Notes: generated by a model not told the origin, from the letters alone. A stretch of DNA of 64,000 nucleotides from Pseudomonas umsongensis (GCF_002236105.1 NZ_NIWU01000008.1:62001-126000); one strand, 5' to 3'. Shown: positions 24,503 through 33,916, numbered from the stretch's first letter. Made by a program: numbers and translations.

Positions 24503-24578
24503 TGGTGGGTGATGACGGGATCGAACCGCCGACATTCTGCTTGTAAGGCAGACGCTCTCCCAGCTGAGCTAATCACCC
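24503..24578 (-). tRNA. tRNA-Val (TAC)
   Basis: The 76-base gene has encoded CCA, acceptor stem GGGTGAT/ATCACCC, anticodon loop CTTACAA (TAC) and T-loop GGTTCGATCC. It is the first gene of the minus-strand tRNA transcript that includes both tRNA-Asp copies. Confidence 0.97.
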
Positions 24579-24692
24579 GTTTGCATCTCCGAGGCCGCGA
24601 AATTTACGCAGGTAGCGAACCTAAGTCAATAGCAGGATTGAAGTTTTTCTGAAAAAGACAAAATTCTTTCAATCGATACCGTGTCGACCGCT

Positions 24693-24757
24693 TTCGCGAG
24701 CAGGCCCGCTCCCACAGTGGATAGCACTTGCAATGTGGGAGCGAGCCTGCTCGCGAA
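24693..24757. repeat. REPIN (inverted REP pair)
   Basis: Left arm TTCGCGAGCAGGCCCGCTCC and right arm GGGAGCGAGCCTGCTCGCGAA form an inverted pair around a 16-20-base spacer. It lies between tRNA-Val and the SDR gene. The interval 24579-24793 holds nothing else that I see. Confidence 0.85.
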
Positions 24758-24793
24758 GACGATGGCGCACTCAACATCAATGCCCGGCTCGCC

Positions 24794-25567
24794 CTACTCG
24801 CTGTAGATCATTTTCTTGGTCATGCCGCCATCGACCACGAACTCCTGGCCGGTAACAAACCCGGCGTTCTTCGACAGCAGCCAGGCCACCATCGCCGCCA
24901 CGTCCTCGACTGTCCCTACCCTGCCCGCCGGATGCTGGGCATGGTCGGCATCGGTCAGCGGCTCGGCACGGCGCACCGACGGGTCCCGCGCATCGATCCA
25001 GCCAGGGCTGACCGCATTGACCCGAATCTCCGGGCCAAGGCTGATGGCCAGCGCGTGAGTCAAGGCCAGCAGGCCGCCCTTGCTCGCGGCGTAGGCCTCG
25101 GTATCGGGCTCCGACTGTGCGGCACGGGTCGAGGCCAGGTTGACGATCGCCCCGCTATGGGCCCGCAGGTACGGCGCACAGTGCTTGGCCAACAGCATCG
25201 GCCCACTGAGGTTCACCGCCAGTACCCGGTTCCAGTAAGCCAGGTCGAGGCTTTCCAGGGTTATGTTGTGCGGATCGGCAACCGCGGCATTGCACACCAG
25301 CGCGTCCAGGCGCCCGAACTGCCCCAGCACCTCGGCAACACCCAGCGCCACCTGCCCTTCGTTCGAGACGTCCATGGCGATGAACCAGGCGTTGTCGCCC
25401 AGTACCTTCGCCACTTTCGACCCGCGCACCCGGTCCAGGTCCGTCAGCACCACCTGCCAGCCTTCGCTGATCAACCAGGCCGCAATTCCCAGGCCAATGC
25501 CCCGCGCCGCACCAGTCACCAGTGCCACGCGGCCATTGGTGCCCGATGGCGTGGACAACTCGATCAC
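24794..25567 (-). CDS. Short-chain dehydrogenase/reductase
   Basis: This 257-residue SDR starts at GTG 25567, which overlaps the metZ stop as GTGA, so translation is coupled. It has the NAD(P) motif TGAARGIGLG near residue 18, acidic DLDR at about 43 (suggesting NAD rather than NADP), CNAAVADP at about 90, catalytic Ser in NLASTRAAQ, YAASK with catalytic Tyr and Lys at about 155, and SPGWIDAR. The substrate is unknown. Fusion of its expression to metZ is the only functional hint. Confidence 0.9.
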   Translation of the reverse strand: MIELSTPSGTNGRVALVTGAARGIGLGIAAWLISEGWQVVLTDLDRVRGSKVAKVLGDNAWFIAMDVSNEGQVALGVAEVLGQFGRLDALVCNAAVADPHNITLESLDLAYWNRVLAVNLSGPMLLAKHCAPYLRAHSGAIVNLASTRAAQSEPDTEAYAASKGGLLALTHALAISLGPEIRVNAVSPGWIDARDPSVRRAEPLTDADHAQHPAGRVGTVEDVAAMVAWLLSKNAGFVTGQEFVVDGGMTKKMIYSE

Positions 25568-26775
25568 AGGGCAGCCAAACCGCGCGCCAGGTCGGCTTGC
25601 AGGTCTGCCACGTCTTCCAGGCCGACCGCAATGCGGATCAGGCTGTCACGAATGCCCGCAGCCTCACGCTCTTGCGGCGCCAGGCGGCCGTGGGAGGTGG
25701 TGCTCGGGTGGGTGATGGTGGTCTTGCTGTCGCCCAGGTTGGCAGTGATCGAAATCAGGCGGGTCGCATCGATAAAGCGCCAGGCGCCCTCTTTACCGCC
25801 CTTGACCTCGAAACTCACCACCGCACCGAAGCCCTTTTGCTGACGCAGGGCCAGCTCGTGCTGTGGATGGCTCTTGAGGCCGGCGTAATGGACTTTCTCG
25901 ATGCCGTCCTGCTGCTCCAGCCATTCGGCCAGTTGCTGGGCGTTGGCGCAATGGGCCTTCATCCGCAGATTGAGGGTTTCCAGGCCCTTGAGGAAGATCC
26001 AGGCGTTGAACGGGCTCAAAGTCGGCCCGGCGGTGCGCAGGAAGCCGACCACTTCTTTCATCTGCTCGCTGCGTCCGGCCACGACACCGCCCATGCAACG
26101 GCCCTGGCCGTCGATGAACTTGGTTGCCGAGTGCACGACGATGTCCGCACCCATTTTCAACGGCTGTTGCAGCGCCGGGGTGCAGAAGCAGTTGTCGACC
26201 ACCAGCATCGCGCCCTTGGCGTGAGCGATTTTCGCCAGTTCGGCGATATCCACCAGCTCAGCCAACGGGTTGGACGGCGATTCGACGAACAGCAATTTGG
26301 TGTTGGCCTTGATCGACGCATCCCAGCCGGACAAATCCGCCAGGGGTACGTAGTCGACTTCGATGCCGAAACGCTTGAAGTACTTCTCGAACAGGCTGAT
26401 GGTCGAGCCGAACACGCTACGCGACACCAGCACGTGATCGCCGGCACTGCACAGGCTCATCACAACCGCCATGATCGCAGCCATGCCGGTGGCAGTTGCC
26501 ACGGCCTGCTCGGCATTTTCCAGGGCGGCAATACGCTCTTCGAAGGCGCGTACGGTGGGGTTGGTGTAGCGCGAATAAACGTTACCCGGCACTTCCCCGG
26601 CAAAACGCGCGGCCGCATCGGCGGCGGTACGGAATACATAGCTCGAAGTGAAGAACATCGGATCACCGTGTTCGCCTTCCGGCGTACGGTGCTGACCGGC
26701 ACGAACGGCCAGGGTATCGAACGCTACGCCTTCGAGGTCGCTGTCCAACCGACCGGCATCCCAATCCTGACTCAT
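25564..26775 (-). CDS. metZ: O-succinylhomoserine sulfhydrylase
   Basis: This 403-residue PLP enzyme of the Cys/Met metabolism family has GNVYSRYTNPTVRAFEERI, ATGMAAIMAVVMSLC, VESPSNPLAELVDI, VVDNCFCTPALQQPL and the PLP lysine in VVHSATKFIDGQGR. It makes homocysteine directly from O-succinylhomoserine and sulfide. The gene order metZ next to purF matches P. aeruginosa, where metZ supplies methionine by direct sulfhydrylation. The SDR gene overlaps its end. Confidence 0.95.
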   Translation of the reverse strand: MSQDWDAGRLDSDLEGVAFDTLAVRAGQHRTPEGEHGDPMFFTSSYVFRTAADAAARFAGEVPGNVYSRYTNPTVRAFEERIAALENAEQAVATATGMAAIMAVVMSLCSAGDHVLVSRSVFGSTISLFEKYFKRFGIEVDYVPLADLSGWDASIKANTKLLFVESPSNPLAELVDIAELAKIAHAKGAMLVVDNCFCTPALQQPLKMGADIVVHSATKFIDGQGRCMGGVVAGRSEQMKEVVGFLRTAGPTLSPFNAWIFLKGLETLNLRMKAHCANAQQLAEWLEQQDGIEKVHYAGLKSHPQHELALRQQKGFGAVVSFEVKGGKEGAWRFIDATRLISITANLGDSKTTITHPSTTSHGRLAPQEREAAGIRDSLIRIAVGLEDVADLQADLARGLAAL

Positions 26776-26815
26776 GCTGTCACTCCTTTCCCTATTCTCG
26801 TAAATTAAAAGCCAG

Positions 26816-26842
26816 ATACAAAACCGGCCCCTCAGGGCCGGT
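26816..26842 (-). terminator. Terminator after purF
   Basis: The perfect stem ACCGGCCC/GGGCCGGT (26823-26842, loop CTCA in plus orientation) is followed by TTTTGT on the minus strand. It separates purF from metZ. Confidence 0.85.
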
Positions 26843-26848
26843 AGTTAC

Positions 26849-28354
26849 TCAGTTGTTGTACAGATCGATGATCGCGCTGACTGCCTGGGTCTTGACCTTG
26901 GAGGCATCGTTACGCGCCTGCTCGATCTTGTTCAGGTAAGCCTCGTCGACGTCGCCGGTGACGTACTGGCCGTCGAACACCGCGCAATCGAACTTGTCGA
27001 TTTTGATCTTGCCGCCACCGACCGCTTCGATCAAGTCAGGCAAGTCCTGATAGATCAGCCAGTCGGCACCGATCAGGTCCGCAACGTCCTGGGTCGAACG
27101 GTTGTGGGCGATCAGCTCGTGGGCGCTCGGCATGTCGATGCCGTAGACGTTCGGGAAACGCACGGCCGGGGCTGCGGAGCAGAAGTAAACGTTCTTGGCG
27201 CCTGCTTCGCGTGCCATCTGGATGATCTGCTTGCAGGTGGTGCCGCGCACGATGGAATCGTCCACCAGCATCACGTTCTTGCCGCGGAATTCCAGCTCGA
27301 TGGCGTTGAGCTTCTGGCGTACGGATTTTTTCCGTGCCGCCTGGCCCGGCATGATGAAGGTGCGGCCGATGTAGCGGTTCTTCACGAAACCTTCGCGGAA
27401 CTTCACGCCCAGGTGGTTCGCCAGCTCCAGGGCCGCGGTGCGGCTGGTGTCCGGGATCGGGATGACCACGTCGATGTCGTGATCCGGACGCTCGCGCAGG
27501 ATCTTCTCGGCGAGCTTCTCACCCATGCGCAGGCGGGCCTTGTACACCGACACGCCGTCGATGATCGAGTCCGGACGCGCCAGGTAGACGTGCTCGAAGA
27601 TGCAAGGGGTCAGGGACGGGTTGGTTGCGCACTGACGAGTGTGCAGCTTGCCGTCTTCGGTGATGTAGACCGCTTCGCCCGGTGCCAGGTCGCGAATCAG
27701 CGTGAAACCGAGCACGTCCAGGGACACGCTCTCGGAGGCGATCATGTATTCGACGCCTTCGTCGGTGTGACGCTGGCCGAACACGATCGGACGGATGCCG
27801 TGGGGGTCACGGAAACCGACGATGCCGTAACCGGTCACCATGGCCACGACCGCATAGCCACCGACGCAACGATTGTGCACGTCGGTGACGGCAGCAAATA
27901 CGTCTTCTTCAGTCGGCTGCAGCTTGCCGCGCTGGGCCAGCTCGTGCGCGAACACGTTCAGCAGTACTTCCGAATCGGAACTGGTGTTGACGTGGCGCAG
28001 GTCAGATTCGTAAATCTCCTTGGCCAGTTGTTCAACGTTGGTCAGGTTACCGTTATGCGCCAGGGTGATGCCGTAAGGCGAGTTGACGTAAAACGGTTGA
28101 GCTTCGGCCGAGGTCGAGCTGCCCGCGGTCGGGTAGCGCACATGGCCAATGCCCATGTGGCCGACCAGGCGCTGCATGTGACGCTGATGGAACACGTCAC
28201 GCACCAGGCCATTGTCCTTGCGCAGGAATAACCGGCCATCATGGCTGGTCACGATACCGGCAGCGTCCTGGCCGCGGTGCTGGAGGACGGTTAGCGCGTC
28301 ATACAGCGCCTGATTGACGTTCGACTTACCGACGATACCGACGATGCCACACAT
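26849..28354 (-). CDS. purF: Amidophosphoribosyltransferase
   Basis: ATG 28354 places the catalytic Cys at position 2 (MCGIVGIVGKSN), which decides the start over an ATG-like codon 9 bases upstream. The 501-residue product has an N-terminal glutaminase domain (NGNLTN, RDPHGIRP) and a C-terminal phosphoribosyltransferase domain with the PRPP loop VMLVDDSIVRGTT at about 365. It makes 5-phosphoribosylamine from PRPP and glutamine, the first committed step of purine synthesis. It lies 41 bases after cvpA, the usual enterobacterial and pseudomonad arrangement. Confidence 0.96.
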   Translation of the reverse strand: MCGIVGIVGKSNVNQALYDALTVLQHRGQDAAGIVTSHDGRLFLRKDNGLVRDVFHQRHMQRLVGHMGIGHVRYPTAGSSTSAEAQPFYVNSPYGITLAHNGNLTNVEQLAKEIYESDLRHVNTSSDSEVLLNVFAHELAQRGKLQPTEEDVFAAVTDVHNRCVGGYAVVAMVTGYGIVGFRDPHGIRPIVFGQRHTDEGVEYMIASESVSLDVLGFTLIRDLAPGEAVYITEDGKLHTRQCATNPSLTPCIFEHVYLARPDSIIDGVSVYKARLRMGEKLAEKILRERPDHDIDVVIPIPDTSRTAALELANHLGVKFREGFVKNRYIGRTFIMPGQAARKKSVRQKLNAIELEFRGKNVMLVDDSIVRGTTCKQIIQMAREAGAKNVYFCSAAPAVRFPNVYGIDMPSAHELIAHNRSTQDVADLIGADWLIYQDLPDLIEAVGGGKIKIDKFDCAVFDGQYVTGDVDEAYLNKIEQARNDASKVKTQAVSAIIDLYNN

Positions 28355-28395
28355 GCGACGCAACCCCTACTTAATGGATCTGAACTGAACAACAC

Positions 28396-28956
28396 TCACT
28401 GAGGCGTTTTGGCCATCGGCAAGAGCTGCTCCTTGAACGGAATATCAGCGGGTACGCTGATACCGCTGGCAAGCCACTGACTGCTCCACCCGAGAATCAG
28501 GTTTTTGGACCAATCTGCGACCAATAGAAATTTTGGCACGAGCTGCGACTGTTTCCACCACTCGTCCTGTTGTACCGGCCCCAGGCTCAACAGCCCGACC
28601 GCCACGACCACCAGCAGCACGCCACGCGCTGCGCCGAAAGCCATGCCGAGGAATCGATCGGTCCCGGACAACCCGGTGACGCGAACCAACTCGCCGATAA
28701 GATAATTGATCATTGCGCCTACGATCAGCGTGGCGACAAACATGATGGCACAGCCCGTGATTATACGAGCCGATGGGGTCTGGATATATCCGACGAGATA
28801 CTCGGACAATGAGCCACCGAACATCCAGGCAACGGCTCCTGCGATGATCCAGGTCACCAGCGACAGTGCTTCCTTGACGAAGCCGCGGCTCAGACTGATC
28901 AAAGCGGAGATGGCGACGATTGCAACGATCGCCCAGTCAACCCAGGTAAATGGCAC
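28396..28956 (-). CDS. cvpA: CvpA family membrane protein
   Basis: This 186-residue protein has four hydrophobic segments: WAIVAIVAISALISLSRGF at the start, LVTWIIAGAVAWMFGG, IITGCAIMFVATLIVGAMI and GVLLVVVAVGLLSLG. The RGFVKEALSLV loop after helix 1 is typical of CvpA. It is an inner-membrane protein first linked to colicin V production in E. coli and to envelope stress tolerance; its molecular function is not settled. It is co-directional with purF. Confidence 0.93.
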   Translation of the reverse strand: MPFTWVDWAIVAIVAISALISLSRGFVKEALSLVTWIIAGAVAWMFGGSLSEYLVGYIQTPSARIITGCAIMFVATLIVGAMINYLIGELVRVTGLSGTDRFLGMAFGAARGVLLVVVAVGLLSLGPVQQDEWWKQSQLVPKFLLVADWSKNLILGWSSQWLASGISVPADIPFKEQLLPMAKTPQ

Positions 28957-29054
28957 AGTGCAGCCTACAGACGGATAAGGCGGCGCATTTTAGCAGAGCC
29001 CATGCTTATCGGTAAGCTGCGATTGTCAGTGCATTTCAAATCGCGGCGATAGAT

Positions 29055-29723
29055 TTAGCCACGCTCTGGTTGAAAGCGCACGACAAACCCCTTGAGGTTC
29101 TGCTGGCGGTTCAACAGGTCACGCAGGCGATCAGCCTCTGCACGCTCGATCAGTGGCCCGACAAACACGCGATTCTTGCCGTCGGCTGTGCGGATATAGG
29201 CATTATAACCCTGGCTGCGCAGGTTTTTTTGCAGCTTTTCCGCGCTTTCGCGATTGGCCAGGCTGGCCAATTGCACCGACCAACTGACCGACAGGCCATT
29301 GGCGTCGACGCGGCTTTGGCTGGTATCCGGCTTGCCGGGTGCGGCGCTGATCGGTTGCGACGGTGGCGTGGCGGGCTTGGCCGCCAGCGCCGGAACAGGG
29401 GCTGGCGCAGGGGGCGGCGTGACCGGCTTGGCGGCGGGTGCCGGAGCGACAGGCGCAACCGGTGCAACCGGCGCTTCCTGCTGGGCGATTTCTTCGTCGC
29501 TCGGCACAGGTTCCTGCGGCAGGGCCTGGGGCACAGGCACCACCACGGACTCCACCTGCACTTGCGGCATCGCCGGCGCTTGTGGCGCGGCCGGAGCCTG
29601 GACCTCCACCTGGCGCTGTTCATCCTGGCGAGAAAACAGCATCGGCAGGAAAATCACGGCCAGGGCGACCAGGACCAGGGCACCGACCATGCGTTGCTTG
29701 TAAGCCTTATCCAGCAATGCCAT
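29055..29723 (-). CDS. dedD: SPOR-domain protein, DedD-like
   Basis: ATG 29723 (MALLDKAYKQRMVGALVLVA) gives 222 residues and overlaps the folC end by 17 bases. A cytosolic start is followed by one membrane helix (MVGALVLVALAVIFLPMLF). A long Pro/Ala/Val-rich periplasmic linker spans about 35-140, and a C-terminal SPOR domain has WSVQLASLANRESAEKLQKN and VFVGPLIERAEADRL. SPOR domains bind denuded septal glycan, so it should act in cell division like E. coli DedD. The linker is low complexity. Confidence 0.88.
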   Translation of the reverse strand: MALLDKAYKQRMVGALVLVALAVIFLPMLFSRQDEQRQVEVQAPAAPQAPAMPQVQVESVVVPVPQALPQEPVPSDEEIAQQEAPVAPVAPVAPAPAAKPVTPPPAPAPVPALAAKPATPPSQPISAAPGKPDTSQSRVDANGLSVSWSVQLASLANRESAEKLQKNLRSQGYNAYIRTADGKNRVFVGPLIERAEADRLRDLLNRQQNLKGFVVRFQPERG

Positions 29724-31014
29724 TTGCCGCTTCCTCCGTGGAGTGCCGGGCCAACCACTCAAGGGCCTCGGCAACACAATAGAATGATCCGAACAACAGA
29801 ATCTCGTCGTCACTCGTCGCCTGCGCACACTGCCCTTCCAGAGCGGTGGCCACACTATCATACGACGTCACCGAAGCACCGCGCTTGTCCAGCGCTTCAC
29901 GCAAGTCGGTCACCGGTCGCGCCCGGGGCGAATCCAGCGGCGCGACTGCCCAATGCTCGACACTAGCACTCAATTCGCCAATGACACCCTCCAGATCCTT
30001 GTCAGCCAGCAACCCGAATACCGCCAGACGCTTGCCCGCCGGTGGACGACTGGCCAGGCGCCGGGCCAGATACTCTGCGGCATGGGGGTTATGCCCCACA
30101 TCCAGCAACAAATTGAGGCGCTTACCCTGCCAGTCGAACTGCCGGCGATCGAGTCGACCCACTATCCGCGTCGCTTGCAGCGCCTGGACAATCTGCGCGT
30201 TTACCCAAGGCAACCCGAGCAACAGATAGGCTTGCAGCGCCAGGGCGGCGTTTTCCATCGGCAGGTCGAGCAGCGGCAGGTCGTGCAATTCGACCACTTG
30301 CCCCCTGGCATCGACGCCGCGCCATTGCCAATGCTGATCGGTAACACCCAGGTCGAAATCGCGCCCACGCAGGAAAAACGGGCAATTGAGCTCGCGCGCC
30401 TTGTCCAGCAAGGGTTGCGGAGGATTCAAGTCGCCGCAGAGCGCAGGCGCGCCCTGACGGAAGATGCCGGCCTTTTCGAAGGCCACGGACTCGCGGGTAT
30501 CACCCAGGTAATCCGCATGATCCACGCCAATACTGGTGACCAACGCCATGTCGGCGTCTACCACATTGACGGTATCCAGGCGCCCGCCCAGACCCACTTC
30601 CAGGACCACGGCGTCAAGCCCGGACTGTTGAAACAGCCAGAACGCCGCCAGGGTCCCCATCTCGAAATAGGTCAGGGAGGTATCGCCGCGACCGGCTTCG
30701 ACCGCAGCAAAAGCCTGGCAAAGCTCGGCGTCAGTGGCTTCGACGCCATTGACCTGCACCCGCTCGTTGTAACGCAGCAGGTGCGGAGAGCTGTAGACAC
30801 CGACGCGCAGGCCCTGCGCCCGCAGCAATGAAGCCACGAACGCACAGGTAGAGCCCTTGCCATTGGTGCCGGTGACCGTGATCACCCGAGGCGCCGGCTT
30901 GCCCAATCCCATTCGGGACGCTACCTGCTGCGAGCGCTCAAGCCCCATGTCGATGGCCGAAGGGTGCAACTGCTCAAGGTAGGCGAGCCACTCGCCAAGG
31001 GTACGTTCGATCAT
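29707..31014 (-). CDS. folC: Dihydrofolate/folylpolyglutamate synthase
   Basis: This 435-residue Mur-ligase-family enzyme has the P-loop VTGTNGKGSTCAFVASLL at about 43, YSSPHLLRYNERVQVNG, the region SIGVDHADYLGDTRE and LLDVGHNPHAAEYLARRL at about 305. It adds glutamate to dihydropteroate and to folates, using ATP. It overlaps accD by 4 bases (ATGA) and dedD by 17 bases, so the three genes form one translational unit. Confidence 0.95.
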   Translation of the reverse strand: MIERTLGEWLAYLEQLHPSAIDMGLERSQQVASRMGLGKPAPRVITVTGTNGKGSTCAFVASLLRAQGLRVGVYSSPHLLRYNERVQVNGVEATDAELCQAFAAVEAGRGDTSLTYFEMGTLAAFWLFQQSGLDAVVLEVGLGGRLDTVNVVDADMALVTSIGVDHADYLGDTRESVAFEKAGIFRQGAPALCGDLNPPQPLLDKARELNCPFFLRGRDFDLGVTDQHWQWRGVDARGQVVELHDLPLLDLPMENAALALQAYLLLGLPWVNAQIVQALQATRIVGRLDRRQFDWQGKRLNLLLDVGHNPHAAEYLARRLASRPPAGKRLAVFGLLADKDLEGVIGELSASVEHWAVAPLDSPRARPVTDLREALDKRGASVTSYDSVATALEGQCAQATSDDEILLFGSFYCVAEALEWLARHSTEEAANGIAG

Positions 31015-31931
31015 AGGTTGGCAGGTACCGGTGGAACCACGACTGGCTCGATTGGCGCAGCGACGAACTTCGGCGTCGGCAGGCCCATCATTTGCGCCAG
31101 CAGGTTACCCAGGCGCGGACGCAGCTCCTGACGGTGAATGATCATGTCGATCGCGCCGTGCTCCAGCAGGAACTCGCTGCGCTGGAAGCCTTCGGGCAGT
31201 TTTTCGCGAACGGTTTGTTCGATCACGCGCGGACCGGCAAAGCCGATCAGGGCCTTGGGCTCGCCGACGATCACGTCGCCCAGCATCGCCAGGCTGGCGG
31301 AAACACCGCCGTAGACCGGATCGGTCAGCACGGAAATGAACGGAATGCCTTCTTCACGCAGACGCGCCAGCACCGCGGAGGTCTTGGCCATTTGCATCAG
31401 CGAGATCAGGGCTTCCTGCATCCGCGCGCCACCGGAGGCGGAGAAGCAGATCATCGGGCAGCGTTTTTCCAGCGCGTAGTTGGCCGCGCGCACAAAGCGC
31501 TCACCGACGATGGCGCCCATCGAGCCGCCCATGAACGAGAATTCGAACGCCGATACCACGACAGGCATGCCCAGCAGGGTGCCGCTCATCGAGATCAGCG
31601 CGTCTTTTTCGCCAGTCTGCTTCTGCGCCGCGGTCAGGCGATCCTTGTACTTCTTGCCGTCGCGGAACTTCAGGCGGTCAACCGGCTCCAGGTCAGCGCC
31701 CAGCTCGGTACGACCTTCGGCGTCGAGGAAAATGTCGATGCGCGCGCGCGCGCCGATGCGCATGTGATGATTGCACTTGGGGCAAACGTCCAGGGTTTTT
31801 TCCAGCTCCGGACGATACAGCACAGCCTCGCAAGACGGGCATTTGTGCCAAAGACCTTCAGGCACCGAGCTCTTCTTGACCTCGGAACGCATGATCGAAG
31901 GGATCAGTTTGTCTACTAACCAGTTGCTCAT
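31011..31931 (-). CDS. accD: Acetyl-CoA carboxylase carboxyltransferase subunit beta
   Basis: This 306-residue protein has the N-terminal zinc ribbon (WHKCPSCEAVLY, then VCPKCNHHMRI) and the crotonase-like carboxyltransferase body (EFSFMGGSMGAIVGERFVRA, SASGGARMQEALISLMQMAK, LTDPVYGGVSASLAMLGD, GPRVIEQTVREKLPEGFQ). With AccA it transfers carboxyl from biotin to acetyl-CoA to make malonyl-CoA for fatty acids. It precedes folC as in most gamma-proteobacteria. Confidence 0.96.
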   Translation of the reverse strand: MSNWLVDKLIPSIMRSEVKKSSVPEGLWHKCPSCEAVLYRPELEKTLDVCPKCNHHMRIGARARIDIFLDAEGRTELGADLEPVDRLKFRDGKKYKDRLTAAQKQTGEKDALISMSGTLLGMPVVVSAFEFSFMGGSMGAIVGERFVRAANYALEKRCPMICFSASGGARMQEALISLMQMAKTSAVLARLREEGIPFISVLTDPVYGGVSASLAMLGDVIVGEPKALIGFAGPRVIEQTVREKLPEGFQRSEFLLEHGAIDMIIHRQELRPRLGNLLAQMMGLPTPKFVAAPIEPVVVPPVPANL

Positions 31932-32116
31932 GCTTTCTTTCTCCAGTACCGGCGGCCCGAACGCTCTGGTTCGCAGCCCCGCGTATGCCCTTGAGCTAAA
32001 TTCATGTGTGCGGCGATGTTCGATGGGTGCCGGGTCAGTGCAGCGTGACCTGCGTACAACCCATCAATCCTCAGCCGTTTTGTACAGTGCAGTGGACGGC
32101 GGCAGTCTGCCAGCCG

Positions 32117-32743
32117 TCACATCAAGCTGCCACGGACTGCCTTGATAAACGCCTGAATCTTTGCGTGATCCTTGATGCCCTTGCTCGACTCTACCCCGCC
32201 ACTCACATCCACGGCATAAGGTCGAACCCGCGCCACCGCCTCGGCGACGTTTTCCGGAGTCAGGCCGCCCGCCAGGATAATCGGCTTGTTCAAGCCTTGC
32301 GGTATCAATGACCAGTCGAACGCCTGGCCGGTTCCACCGGGAACACCTTCGACATAGGCGTCGAGCAAAATACCGCTGGCACTCGGATAAGCAGCGCAAG
32401 CGGCCGCGATATCATCCCCCGCCTTGACCCGCAGCGCCTTGATGTAAGGACGATGCCAGCCCTCGCAATCCGCTGCACTTTCATCGCCATGGAACTGCAG
32501 CAGGTCCAGTGGCACGGCGTCGAGGATTTCTCCCAGCTCGCAGCGGCTGGCGTTGACGAACAAGCCCACGGTGGTGACGAACGGCGGCAACGCCTTGATG
32601 ATCGCGCGCGCCTGCTGGAACGTCACGCCCCGCGGGCTCTTGGCGTAGAACACAAAGCCGATGGCATCGGCCCCGGCCTCGACCGCCGCCAACGCATCTT
32701 CTATGCGGGTAATCCCGCAAATCTTGCTGCGAACGGCTGGCAT
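32117..32743 (-). CDS. trpF: Phosphoribosylanthranilate isomerase
   Basis: This 208-residue TIM-barrel protein starts MPAVRSKICGITR, where the Cys is the catalytic base of the family. It continues with AIGFVFYAKSPRGV, LLQFHGDE, LLDAYVEGVPGGTGQAFDW, ILAGGLTPENV and AVDVSGGVESSKGIKD. It isomerises phosphoribosylanthranilate in tryptophan synthesis. It stands alone between truA and accD, away from other trp genes, as in P. aeruginosa. Confidence 0.95.
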   Translation of the reverse strand: MPAVRSKICGITRIEDALAAVEAGADAIGFVFYAKSPRGVTFQQARAIIKALPPFVTTVGLFVNASRCELGEILDAVPLDLLQFHGDESAADCEGWHRPYIKALRVKAGDDIAAACAAYPSASGILLDAYVEGVPGGTGQAFDWSLIPQGLNKPIILAGGLTPENVAEAVARVRPYAVDVSGGVESSKGIKDHAKIQAFIKAVRGSLM

Positions 32744-32806
32744 GTCGATAAATCCTCACGGTAAATCCGGGAAAGTCCCGGATGGTAACAAAAGCGTTCG
32801 AAGGCG

Positions 32807-33631
32807 TCAGCCGTCAAGTTCGCTGAAACCGGTAAGGAAATGTGGGCCGATGTAACGCTCGGGCAACTGGAACTCGTCGCGGTACTCGACCTGCACCAGA
32901 TACAGGCCGAACGGATGCGCCGTCACCCCGCCGGAACGGCGAATCCGGCTCTCCAGCACTTCCTTCATCCACTCCACCGGACGCTCGCCAGCACCGATGG
33001 TCATCAGCACGCCGGCGATGTTGCGCACCATGTGGTGCAGGAAGGCGCTGGCGCGAATATCCAGCACGATCATCTTGCCGTGGCGCGTGACGCGCAGGTG
33101 ATGCAGCTCTTTGATCGGCGACTTGGCCTGGCACTGGCCGGCTCGGAAAGCGCTGAAATCGTGCGTGCCCACCAGGTACCGGGCCGCTTCGGCCATGCGC
33201 TCGACGTCCAGTGGACGGTGGTTCCAGGTGATTTCCTCGTTCAGGTGCGCCGGACGGATCTGGTCGTTGTAGATCACATACCGATATCGCCGGGCAATGG
33301 CCTTGAACCGGGCATGAAAATGCGCCGGCATGACCTTGGCCCAACTGACGCTGACATCGTGCGGCAAATTGATATTGGCGCCCATGACCCAGGCTTTCAT
33401 CGAACGCTCGACTTGCGTATCGAAGTGCACCACTTGGCCACACGCATGCACGCCGGCATCGGTACGCCCGGCGCACAGCAGCGAAACGGGAGAGTCGGCC
33501 ACCTTCGACAAGGCGTTTTCGAGGGTTTCCTGCACCGTGAGCACGCCGGAGGCCTGGCGCTGCCAGCCACGATAACGCGAGCCCTTGTATTCAACGCCCA
33601 ACGCGATCCGGAAAAAGCCGTCGGCCGCCAT
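32807..33631 (-). CDS. truA: tRNA pseudouridine(38-40) synthase
   Basis: The body from FFRIALGVEYKGSRYRGWQRQ onward is TruA, with the catalytic Asp in LLCAGRTDAGVHACGQVVHF, RFKAIARRYRYVIYN, FSAFRAGQCQAKSP and ASAFLHHMVRNIAGVLM. It converts uridines 38-40 in the anticodon stem of many tRNAs. I give ATG 33631 (MAADGFFRIAL, 274 residues), but the frame is open to 33688 and a TTG or earlier ATG start is possible since no strong ribosome binding site decides it. Confidence 0.9.
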   Translation of the reverse strand: MAADGFFRIALGVEYKGSRYRGWQRQASGVLTVQETLENALSKVADSPVSLLCAGRTDAGVHACGQVVHFDTQVERSMKAWVMGANINLPHDVSVSWAKVMPAHFHARFKAIARRYRYVIYNDQIRPAHLNEEITWNHRPLDVERMAEAARYLVGTHDFSAFRAGQCQAKSPIKELHHLRVTRHGKMIVLDIRASAFLHHMVRNIAGVLMTIGAGERPVEWMKEVLESRIRRSGGVTAHPFGLYLVQVEYRDEFQLPERYIGPHFLTGFSELDG

Positions 33632-33761
33632 TTCGGCGGCCGGGTTATCTATGTTTGCCAAGGAGTGACAGCCTGCTGATGTACGCAAAGGGGGGCATTA
33701 TAAGGCTGCCGAGCGGGGACGCCAGTACAACAGCAGGTACTGTGGCGAATCGGCTGTCGCC

Positions 33762-33823
33762 TTCGCGAGCAGGCTCGCTCCCACAGGGGGATTGGTGTCT
33801 GTGGGAGCGAGCCTGCTCGCGAA
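33762..33823. repeat. REPIN between truA and fimV
   Basis: TTCGCGAGCAGGCTCGCTCC and GGGAGCGAGCCTGCTCGCGAA face each other across about 21 bases. It is the same family as the elements at 24693, 37879 and 41192. Confidence 0.88.
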
Positions 33824-33860
33824 AGCGGCCTCGCAGACGCCATCGCATCACCGCGGCAAA

Positions 33861-33888
33861 CAAAAACGGCAGCCTCAATGGGCTGCCG
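33861..33888 (-). terminator. Terminator after fimV
   Basis: The perfect stem CGGCAGCC/GGCTGCCG (33867-33888, loop TCAATG) is followed by TTTTTG on the minus strand, 29 bases after the fimV stop. Confidence 0.88.
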
Positions 33889-33916
33889 CTTTGCTTACAA
33901 CCGACCGCTCAATCAC

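Noticed and set aside
24131..24512. Two similar small plus-strand frames with MAQRTGLEPATPGVTG
   Set aside because: They are translations of the antisense strand of the two tRNA-Asp genes.
25522..26808. 428-codon plus-strand frame opposite metZ
   Set aside because: Antisense shadow of a clear PLP enzyme gene.
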